Assembly (NCBI GenBank): GCA_024516035.1
Contig: CM044958.1
Coordinates: 1,543,566-1,607,565, forward strand
From: Bactericera cockerelli
Lineage: Eukaryota > Arthropoda > Insecta > Hemiptera > Triozidae
Reading direction: 5' to 3'
Length of the DNA stretch: 64,000 bases
Shown: positions 48,650-60,200 of the stretch, in pieces
How positions within the stretch are numbered: position 1 is the first letter of the stretch
Layout of the letters: each line of letters starts with the position of its first letter
The notes under the pieces: generated by a model
Databases searched by the model: none
What the model was told of the DNA's origin: nothing
Seen by the model: only the letters and a program-made list of their open reading frames with translations
Position numbers and translations under genes: made by a program

Positions 48650-51600
48650 AGAACGTCAAATCAAATAGAATTGTTGGCGTAAGGAAGGGCATCCAGCCGT
48701 AAAAAATGTGCCAAAACAAACCAAAATCAACCATGAGGTAGAACAACGGCGACCACGATTGAGCGGGATAAGACAGAGAAGAAGATTTATAATAGAACTC
48801 AATTAACAGAGCAAAAATTATATTAGTAAGGGATATCTCATACATATACACTTCTCTATTACACGTGACTTTGCAAGTGACTTTGTAAGCTATAACTATG
48901 ACCTGTTTCTCTTTTAGTTTGCGGCCGAAACGGAAAGCAGACCGGCCGAATCCAGCAAGGGGCCGCAGAGGTGAACGATTGGCCGTGGTTGGTGGCACTG
49001 AAGCGGCCCTTCGAGAGGGACAACTTCTGTGGGGGTGTGCTCATCAACCAGCGATGGGTGTTGACTGCCGCCCACTGTGTTCTCTTCTCCGGGTAAGTGA
49101 TTCCATACCGTAGGTAGCGGCTTCGAATCCCGAATATGTCGATACCTTTTTGCCAAAATGTGAATTATCCAAAATTTCAATTTTCGTTTTATTTCAGATT
49201 CTTAATCAGTTTTAAAAGCTCTTTCGGATGAACTCACGGCCAAGTTTCTATCTAGTATAGTTTTAATTTTAAGTTTTCATTTTTTTGGTCAAAATTTGAG
49301 ATTTATCCAGCTAAAACGTGAAAAGTTTTTGTTTTTTTTCTTTTACATTATACGAGAATGTGAAAAATCCGATAATATATCGATACCTTTTTGCCAAAAT
49401 GTGAAATATCCAAAATTTCAATTTTCGCTTTATTTCAGTGTCGCTTTTCACAATTGAGAGGTTGAAAAAGAATTCGCCAAAAAGTGGAAAACGCCATCTT
49501 TCTTTGTCTAAGTATTAGCCTTTCTTCCTAGTTTTTCTTTTCAGATGTTCTCATTACTATTTAAACATTAAAGGGTTGTTATTAAAAAACAAAACAACAG
49601 GATTTTCAAAGTGCTATATACGTTAGTGCGGCTAAAATATCTTCCATTCGATTCAGGGTTTCAAACTATCTATGACCGGATTCAATTTCCGCCGCAATAA
49701 CAAATGATGAATTTTCTGTATTCATTAATATAATAGGGCCCGTCAAAAAAAGGAGCCACTCAGAATATCTAGAGAACGGATAAAATTTTTAAAAAATGCT
49801 AAAACACGTGTACCATTCTATAGCAGGGGAAACCTTTTCTACTAGGTATTGGTTTTTTATCATTACCAGGGGCGGCCCCAGGGGTGTCAACTTTGGAATC
49901 TTAAAAGGAACCGCCATATTTGTAAGACATTTCCAAAAAGTAGTTTACATTAAAAAATACAACTTATTTCTTATAAAAAAATTACTGAAACCTGATGTGA
50001 AATGAAATGTACGATATCTCCGACCCTGTTATGATTAAAAATCTCAAACTTGTCTTTAAATAATTTTAATGTCATCTTCTTTTCAAAAATGTATTTCAAA
50101 TAGGGATATTTCATTTAACATTTTCACCGCCAACTGTATTTTCGACTATTTTCATTCATAGGCCAGGCGTGATTTTGATGTGGTGATACTTCAAAGTATC
50201 ACTGGCCTGGGGAAGAGATTTTGACAAAAATTTGACATATTCTTGGATACTGCTAGGCCAGAGCAACACATTCCTCATGTTTAACATAGAAAGTGTTACT
50301 CACAAGTATCACCAGCGTCTTATAGAAGACTCTGTGGGTGATACTTTGAAGTATCACCATGTTCATACTAGCGCAGAGCCTGGTGATACTTCCATGTATC
50401 ACCTGGCGCTGAAAGTGTTAAGATTCCAAAGTTGACTCCCTTGGGGCCACCCCTGGTAATGATAAAAAAAAATCAGAACCTAATAGATAAGGTTTCCCCT
50501 CGATATAATGGTACAGGTTTTTTTTTTTGCATTAAAAAAATAAAAAAAAATAATCCGTTCTCTAGATATTTCGAGAGGCTCCTTTTTTCTGGCGGATCCT
50601 GTATGAAAAAGTAATAATCCCTAAAAAAAATACCCCTTCACAATATAAAAATTACCCGCCCAGTCATCAGCCAAAAAATATTCTGAAATAATGTTTGGGC
50701 TCCGCTTCATGTTTACTATCCTCTCATGATGTACTATCGTTTCCCCTTAAACAAAAAACAGTCTCGGAACCATCTCCGAGATCTAGGAACGAGATTGTAT
50801 CGTCCTGTCTCGGATCCCAAAAAATGATATCGGAGACACCTAGGAGACCATTCGGAGACTGCTCCGGGACAGTCTACGTCCGCACCGTAGCGTCGATTGC
50901 TGGTGCTCGAGATTGCTCCAAGATCGGTCTCGGGAACTGTCTCCGAGATCATTCTCGGGGACCGTCTCCGAGCCTTCTCGGAACCGTCTCCGAGAACATT
51001 CTCGGGGACTGTCTCCGAGCCTTCTCGGAACCGTCTCCGAGAACATTCTCGGGGACTGTCTCTTCTAGACCACAGACCGTTTTAAATACCCTGGGAATTT
51101 TAGCTGTAAAACCACCTAAAAATAATACGATACATTTTTATAATAGAACATTTTTTTTATTGTGAAATTTAAAATAAAATAATTCAGAACAAAACAAAAA
51201 TAAAAGAAGAATACACCTTAAAGAATGAAAAATCCCAATAAGAGACTAGAAACAATTGGAATAAAGAGATTGCCATAGGCAATAACCAATAACCCCGCCC
51301 TTTAGTTAGGACATATGTATAGGACATAGGATACGAATTCAATTTTTAATATTAATTTTTCGAGTTTAAGTCAGTTCTAACTCAGTTAGGGTCCATTTCT
51401 GACCCCTAGTTGATAGAGATAATCCATGCTTATTTGACCCAAGGAATCTAAGGTATCAATATATTTATGCAATCAATTTAGAAACATTAGAAAAAAAATT
51501 GACATGAAAATAAAAGTATCACATAAGTTCACATCTTAAAAGTATCTCTATCTTTAGTCACAGCAGACTACCCAGACGGCACAGAAAGTGTTTAAAAAGA

Positions 51601-54600
51601 TTTTAAAAACACTTATTTTGACAAGATTCAAACATTTTATAAAGCTTATTTTGACAAGGCTTAACATTTTAGAAACACTTTTATAAGCTTACTATTTCCT
51701 CCCCCTGAGCATTTTATTAAGCTTATTTTTACAAGGTTTTGGAAATTGAATACCTACTTAATAATTAAGGGGCTCCATATTGAATTTCATACCACCGCCA
51801 TTGCCCGGAAAAAATTGAAAATTGTGATTTCACAGGAAATTTTTAAAATTAATTTGGATTTGATGAAAAATATACTATTTCAAGGCAATTTGGTTCTACA
51901 ATGATGAAAAGCTGTTGATGAAATGCTAACATTAATAAATAAGAAGACAATTTGTGTTTTTCAGTTTTATATTTTTCCATTTTCATGGTAAAAGAATTAA
52001 AAGCAAAAATATGTAACAAACAAAAACATGAAACAAACAGAATATAATACATAGAATCAGCAGATAAATTAAGCCAAGTGGACTTAATTAATCTAAATCT
52101 ATTATACATATAGGTAATTAAGAGAGAGATGTGCTGAAATGCCATCTTCCTGCCCAGCAGCAGGCTGCCCGAAGACAAAGACTACCAGAACAGAAGTTGA
52201 GATTATTAGAGATGAAATTAGGAAATAGAACCCAGAGAGAATTTTGACTATAATATGGCATTCATAAAAAAAAGAACAGTCTTCCAGATTTTTTTGTTTG
52301 TTTGATTAAAGTGGGTTTAACCTCAATTGCATAGTCATATCATGACCGAGGTTTTACCCTCATTTGCAGGAAACTCACAAACCTGTTACCCACATTAAGC
52401 TCACCGAGCCTGGGTTGGGCCATTTTATTCTGAATTTACTGGGAATAGTACCAGGTAGCCACATTAACCTCACCCAGCCTGATATTATTATCTACTCGAC
52501 TTACACTTAGAGCTATCTTATAGAGATAAGTTAGTAGTAATCAAGTAGTTAGTATTTTCACACATTTTTGTATGTTTTCAAAAGGAAATAATATAGAGAC
52601 ATTTAGGATAAAATATTTGAAGTTTGTATTAGAAATACCCCCAGAAAATAAGCACAAATTAGCCATGTAAAAAAAACATTACGTTTCGAAGGTGGTGGTT
52701 CTACCGTTTCCCCAGCACCACCAAATTGAAATGGGCGTAGCGCCCTTATCGTTGAAGCACAAAATTCGGGGTTTGAAGCACAAATTAGCACAAAATAAGC
52801 ACAAATTAGCCATGTAAAAAAAACATTACATTTTAAAGGTGGTGGTGCTGGCGAAATGGACCCCCCAGGCACCTTCTGACAAGAAAGGTGTCTTCTTTAA
52901 ATGCATACACACACAATCACACCAGTGCATTATCGCCCTACGATGTACGTAAAAGTATTTTAGTCTGTTCGTACAGGTATGTCTATCTAAATGTCTGCCT
53001 GTATGTCTGTACGTATACGTACAGGTATGTGTCTGTTCTAGGCGCGGCCGGTGGGGAAATGTTTTGGGGGTACTGCATACCGGACTAAAAAATTTATAAT
53101 ATTTATGCATTAATTTTTCTAGAAATGTGTGATAATTTTTATTGTGTATTGTGTACGACTTGAGAAAATCCTCTCTTTTTTATTTTTCGTCTGGGGGTGC
53201 TGGAGCTCCGCAGCTCCTTAGCACCAGCCGCGCCTGGTCTGTTCATATGTCTGAACCTAAGTATGTTTGTATGTCTGTCTGTTTGTCTATGTGTATGTCT
53301 AATCAGTGATAAATATGCTTCACTTTACAATTAAAATAACACCTCATAAGGTTATATCCATCAAATAATTATGTCTGCCTGTATGTCCGTCTTTTGTTTA
53401 TCCGTAGGTCTGTCTGTCTGTTTATATGTTTTTTTGTACTTAATGATGTATGTGCTTGACTAAGAATAAAAGGGCGACTCATAAATTTATATACATCAAA
53501 GAACTATGTCTGTCGGTCTGCTTTTATGTATGATTTTACTCATTGATCAATTTTATTTTTCATTATAATTAAAATTGCACCTCAATCGTCAATATCTGTA
53601 AAGTTCTCTGGAAAATATAAAATTTCTATTAATATTTTTACATCAATTAGTGGGTTTTTTAGAATTATGGGGCTGAAGTGCCCATTTTGGGGCTATATAA
53701 GTACTCAAAGGCACATCTGCCACCAAAGACGAGAAAAACAAGATCAAATTCATACATCAAAATTGGCCCAGTGGTTTAGGCTGTAGCCCGGTCAAGATCG
53801 AATAAGAACATCAAGCAGCAGAAAGTGAAAAATGGTTTTTTTCACCATTGATTATCAACGGTTTAAGTCAAGCGTTTTTGATGATTCTCTTATTAATCTT
53901 CATTATTCGAAAGCTTGCTTCTTTTCAGTAAATAATTCATCCTTTGTAGTGTTTTAGTTTTTATTCATCCTTTGTAGTTAGTTATTCCGATACAGAGGCG
54001 TGAAATTGGCACTTTGTGCTGTGACGTATAATATCTCTTGGTGCCCTCTTCTTAATTTTTGACTTGGCGTTGCGGAACGCCATTGCGTTCTTTAATAATA
54101 ATCATTATTACAGTTACTATACGCACAAATTATGCACTATTTATTCTTCTTATATGTCGCTTTTCACAAATTTATTGTATTCCATATGGCACTTTTCACA
54201 TTTTACGTAAACCACTTTTGGGTCATTTTCATTTATCTTGGGCATATCAAGTCCGCAACCTTTCTCCTTTAATAAATGTGAAAATAATAGGGATATATGA
54301 CTAAAATCTATTTGATCACATAGGAAACAATTTTTTTTATAAATTACAATAATAAATTGTCTTTTAAACTAATGTGGAGACTCAAAATTGCCAGTTATGT
54401 AAGTAACGTTCATGATATTTTAGGTGTCCCTCAGTCTAAGATTTTACTGTGTCTGATAGAAAAAAATGCATTTCTCCCCATTATTTTCACCAAAATCCAA
54501 TATTAATGAGAAAAATAAAGTTTATTTAGGATGTGACCATTAGTTTTCATAAAAATAATAATGTTCACCTCATTCTACAGACGTGTAAAGTTGTGTCCCT

Positions 54601-57162
54601 ACGAAGAAAAAAAAATCTCCGTCATGAATGTTACCCCCAAAAAAATGTAAACCATTTTGAAAAACCCTTTGAATGAGAAGCTAGCAGCTGCCGCCATTTT
54701 GCTTCTTACAGATGACATTGTTTTTATTTTGAAATTTCCTGTCAGTTGGATGTTGGATGCAGTACAGTGAGGGACAATGGTGGGTCTAATTTTTTTTGAC
54801 AAGAACGTTACGCGGTTTTTAAAATAAATTGTAATGATTCTTTAATATATAATGTATTTCTTTAATTCTTCTACATGTCCTCTTTCCAATCAAATATTTT
54901 TTTTGTAAAGTGAATATTCTTTTATTGAGAAAAGATTGTTTTAGTGGCGTGTTACTCATGAACGTTACCGTCATGAACGTTACCCGTGGTCATGAACGTT
55001 ACCTATTACGTTAAGTTTTTGTAATTTTGTGTGAAGAGGTAGCTGCTAGAAATATTCTAAATGAAAGCTTTTGCTCAAAGGTATTTGTCTTAGTCTTCTG
55101 AGCCTAAAAAATTGTTTAGGAAAAAGGTAACGTTCATGACTTGAAAAAATCCAATTGCCCAAGATAAATGAAAATGACCCTTTTACTTAAAACCCAAAAA
55201 ATCGGGCGTTTTTCACATTCTGGTTTAGCAGGCAGAGTTTTAGGAGTGGATTTTTCACATTTTGGCTAAACCAACTTTACTTAAAACCCGAAAAATCGGG
55301 CGTTTTTCACATTCTGGTTAGTAGGCTGAAGAACAAGAGTGGACAATTCACTTTTTGGCTAATACCTAAACAAAGAAAGATGGAGTTTTTCACTTTTTGG
55401 CGAATTCTTTTTCAACCTCTCAATTGTGAAAAGCGACACTATCTCAATAACTAAAGGCATTTCGCAGTTAAAATTATCAGGAATATTTAAAGCAAACAGT
55501 TTCAAGTATTATTTCCAAATTTGGTATAAATCGTACGTAGGACAACTGAGTAATGAAACTTTTTTTGAAAAAAACAACTTTTTATTTTTTCAAACCTCTC
55601 TCCTGAAAAATTTGATTTTGGCGCAATTCACATTTTGGCAAAAAGGTATCGATGTAATGGTTAATTTATATAAGCGCGGTCAGTGGCGTAGCTAGACCTA
55701 CATTTCGGGGGGTTTGAGGACGAAAGAGACAACGTATATTCCATTGTATTTATTTTGCAAGGGTTTCTTGGAAATTTCGGATGGGGATTTTGTCCCCAAA
55801 ACCACCCCCCTCTTACGCCACTGTATACGGTTGATCCTGGATATAAGAGAAGTCAAGGGATCGGAAATTATTTCTCTTATATCCAAGTTTCAACAATGAA
55901 GAGGTTTTCCCTTGAAAACAGTTTTCTCTTATAGCCTTGTTCGACTGTATAGGTATTATCTACGAATAATAATAATAATAATATGTTTGTAATAGAAAAT
56001 AAAATTCTTATACGACCTACAGCTTACATTTGAACCTGGATATAAGGGAACTCAAGGAACCAAAAAAAAATTTCTTATATCCAGGAGGTTTCTCTTATAA
56101 TGAGGTTATTTTCTCTTATAGAAAGGTAAATTCTAAGTAGTCACTGTGGCAGAGCGAGTTAGCGCGCTAGGCATTGCACACATGGTGACCTGGGTTCGAT
56201 TCCCAGCGGGGGAGGATTTTTTCTGCTCTGTACTTGGATGTTCGGGGTCCACTCATACCTCGTGAGGAAAAATGAGTAGCTGCTTTAATGTGAAGCAGCG
56301 ACCAGTGGCGGAATCTTAGGCAAAAAAATAATACAAGATATTGTAAATTAATGTGGTAAAGTCCTATGATTCTGCGCTACCCACTAAAATTGTGACATAA
56401 TAACACAAAGAAAAAGCATTATTTATTATTAGAAAGGTAAATTTAAACTGAAAAACGTTCTCTTAATAATCAACTTTCACTTAAAATCAGGTTCATAATT
56501 ATGTACTAACCAATGAGCGGGGTTATTGCTATAGGAAATAACCCCTCGGTGCTCAACTCGTGCTTCAGGTACAAACATACTGCCGTTAGGAAGAGAATGC
56601 CGTTGGCATTAGCCCCGCCCTTGATCAAATATTGTTTTATTTCAATTTCTATGTAGGTAAATATTCTATGTACCATGCACCTACATCATTGTAAATAAAA
56701 CTTGACCTAACATGTTTAATAATAACATACTAACACATAGTTACATAGTTTTACATTTTCATATTAGGAAAATGAATTGTAAATTAGTTAGTGCAGGGTA
56801 AATATGCATGTTTATTGTTCAAATAAATAAATAAACAAATGAAAACATAGTTCCTTTACACAAAAAAAATTTCCCCCAATTTCAGTCTGAAGAAAGCGAG
56901 CGATCTGATCGTACGACTCGGCGAGTACGATTTCAGCAAGGTGAACGAGACCAAGTACATGGATGTGGGCGTGGCCGCTATCAAGGTCTACCCGAGGTTC
57001 TCCGAGCAGAACTACGAGAACGATCTCTCATTGGTCCAGCTAGCGGAGAAGGTGAACTACAACGCCTTCGTGCGGCCAGTGTGTCTGCCCCAGCCAGGCG
57101 AGTTCTACGAGGGCGAGACGGGGATTGTGACGGGTGAGTGGCGTGTTGTCTGGGGGGTGGAC

Positions 57163-57203
<41 letters not shown>

Positions 57204-60200
57204 ACATTGGTAGGCAAGATTATTCCATACAGCCAACGGGGACTTTATTATTGTTAATGTTAAATTATATTACCGACCACAGTAGCTTGATCGATAAGGC
57301 ACCGGACTTGTAACCTGGAGGTCGGTGGTTCAAGTCCCGGTTTTAGCGTGGTATTAAATATTCTTTGAGGTACACTTGTCTCTTTGTTAATTGATGATAA
57401 ATTATGTAAAATAAATAGACGAAAAAACATGAATAAAAAAATTCTTTAGAGGTACATAATATAGGTACCTGACCGACCTCAGTAACTTGATTGATAAAGC
57501 AGCGGACTTGTAACCTGGAGGTCGGTGGTTCACCTCAGTTTCAGCGTAGATTTAGTAAAGCTAGTTTGAGTAGTTGTGATATCACGAAAGTGATTCACAC
57601 AATTTTCATTTAAAAAAAAAAAACAAAATTAATCTATATAATTATATTGACTGTATGAAATGGCCTTGCCTACCAATACCAAAAATAAATAAATTATAAT
57701 TATATCAATAAGAACATAATTATAAAGTCGAACGTGGATATAATTAATAGAACCCAAGGGACAGAACAAAAATTCTGTTGTAAAGAGGTTTCTAATGCAG
57801 CCAGTTCTCTTTTACACAGGTGACGCAGGGACCTGAGATTTTCTCTAATAGGTATAATATGTATAAAGAGTTTTCCATTATATCCCACTTCATTATATCG
57901 AGGTTCGACTGAATATATATACGAATAATAATAACAAAGTAGTCGATGTGGCAGAGTGAGTTAGCGCGCTAGGCATTGCACGCATGGTGACCTGGGTTCG
58001 ATTCCCAGCGGGGTAGGAATTTTCCTGCTCTGTACTTGGATGTTCGGGGTACACTCATACCTCGTGAGGAAGAATGAGTAGTTACTTGTATGAGTAACGA
58101 CCAGTGGCGACATTACCAGAGTAAAAAGAAATTAATGTAATAGAATTCGAAAAGTGAAGGAAGCTCTTAGTAATGCTGTGCTACCCACGAAAATTGTGAA
58201 GAGGCCATCCACAAATAAAATCATACACAAACATACATACACACAATAATAACAAATCAAAACACAAAATTGGGAACAATAGAAACAGTAAATAGAGACG
58301 CTATGAACATTAGATGAAATATAATATGTACAGGTGTCTTACAGGTTATTTAATACTAAACTAAAGGGCGGGGTTATTGAATAGATACGGTACCAGCCAT
58401 GTTAGACCGAAAGACAATAACACAAATCGTTGGCCCTTTAGAAGGGTTGGTCCTTTAGAAGGGTTGGCCCTTTAGAAGGGTTGGTCCTTTATAAGGGTTG
58501 GCCCTTCTATAAGGGTTGGCCCTTCTATAAGGGTTGGCAGAGTGCAATGTCAAAGTGAAAGAAGAAGATTTGTATTTTAACGAGGGTATAGTTAGTGCTA
58601 TATTTAGACTGTCTCATATATTTGCATCTGTCCCTGGGACACTCTGTATAAACTAGTAATAGTTATTCATGATACCGACCTCAGTAGCTTGATCGATAAG
58701 GCAGCGGACTTTTAACCTGGAGGTTGGTGGTTTAAGTCCCGGTTTCAGCGTGGATTTAGTAAAGTGAGCTTGAGTAGTTGTGATATCACGAAAGTGATTA
58801 ACACAAATTTGATAACTTTAATTTTTAGTTATTAATGATAAGTTTGAATTTCACTAGTATATTTCAATATTCAATGGCAGCTAGATCACGGCCCTTTTTT
58901 TGTTTTAAAGATTAAAAAAATAGTACGGTACTCAGTAAATTTTGGTTTATTTGTTGAAAGTAGACTAACAAATGTACGTTTGAAAAAGCTCTCAATAAAA
59001 TAATGTATAGAAATCAACTACAATTCCAAGATGCTACCAGTCTTTCACATCACGTTAGAGAGGTATAGAGAAAGAGAGAGAAAAAAAAAACATTAAATAC
59101 CGGCGTTTTCTAAGTACTCGTAATAAATAATAAATAGTACCTACTTCTACGTACTTGGAGTAATTTATATTGTGTACTCATCAGGGATGTTTACACAGCA
59201 CTTGAACATTTGTGAGGGAGTCCATCACCCCCTCTAGCACCCCCATCACCCCCCCCCCTGTAGCACCCCCATCACCCGTGTGTGTGTTTGTATAGCTCTT
59301 GTGAATAGATAAGGCTGAAATTTATCTGCGAGCGTGCACCATGCATACAGCGTATATCTCACAAAATATCACACACACCATATCTCACGAACACACATCA
59401 CTCGCCATATCTCATAAACACACACAGACCCACACACACGGCATACATACACCCATACCCATACATACATCCACCCACCCACCCACACACACACACACAC
59501 CCCCCTACACCCACACACAGAACACAGCACACACAGACGCAAGACCAGCACACACATATCCACACCCACACACTTACACACACACACAGAACACAGCACA
59601 CACACACACAAGACAAGCACACACATATCCACACCCACACACTTACACACACACAGAACACAGCACACACACACGCAAGACAAGCACACACACATCCACA
59701 CCCACACCCACGGCATACACATGAACTCAGGCACATGAAATATATTCAACATTCCCCAATTTTCAAACTCGCATTAAGAGACATAATTTGGACGAGGGAT
59801 GGTGCGAGGAATCTCCTATCAATAAGGCCGTGGACCCGTAACCTGGAGGTCGGTGGTTCGAATCTTAAGCATTGCGGATTTATTGATATGCATCATGCAC
59901 ATCTCCAACCAACCGTCATATTCCAATATCTACCTCGTAATGGTGCCACTGGTCGTTGCCCACTCTACAACTACCCCAATTGTCCTCACGAGTCTATTAG
60001 GGTAGGCCCCGACATCCAAAGTACAGATCCGAAAAAATTCCGACCCCGCCGGGATCCGAACCCGGGTCACCTGGAGTGCAAGTCAAGCATGCTACCGCTA
60101 GGCCAAGTGACTACTAATTGTATGATTTAGCTCTACATATAGGTATTTAAAATTTAGTAAATGAATTTTCTATTTGGCTTCGCCGCTTGGACATCATTTT

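Larger units (their letters stand above)
35755..48917. other. CLIP protease intron 4 (13.2 kb), transposon-rich
   Basis: Contents: a SINE-D tail (about 35,815-35,890), unremarkable 35,890-36,240, the foldback triplet (36,244-42,770), SINE-A (42,888-43,030), a MITE piece (43,300-43,425), plain AT-rich sequence to 43,660, SINE-C (43,665-43,950), plain AT-rich sequence to 44,325, and a tRNA-SINE split by the R1-like LINE (44,330-48,790). The acceptor is TTTCTCTTTTAG, ending at 48,917. Confidence 0.8.
49093..56885. other. CLIP protease intron 5 (7.8 kb)
   Basis: Contains TTTTTGCCAAAATGTGAA-type repeats (49,130-49,510 and 55,160-55,660), an inverted-repeat element (49,738-50,600), a CTCGGA cluster (50,755-51,065), element G pieces, a 5S-SINE tail (52,318-52,480), a 147-bp direct duplication (52,640-52,850), TGTCTGTATG-type microsatellites (52,975-53,040; 53,255-53,300; 53,370-53,430), a GTAACGTTCATGA cluster (54,400-55,140), a hAT-like MITE, GGATATAAG elements and a SINE-B. 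Stretches 51,345-51,580, 51,760-52,310 and 53,430-54,000 show nothing recognisable. The acceptor is CCCAATTTCAG. Confidence 0.75.

Noticed and set aside
50695..51165. 156-codon frame over the CTCGGA cluster
   Set aside because: It follows the palindromic repeat and is Ser/Arg-rich on both strands; no start context or homology is visible.
59341..59752. 127-codon frames on both strands in the CA-rich block
   Set aside because: Simple-sequence DNA without stops, giving His/Thr/Pro or Cys/Val repeats.
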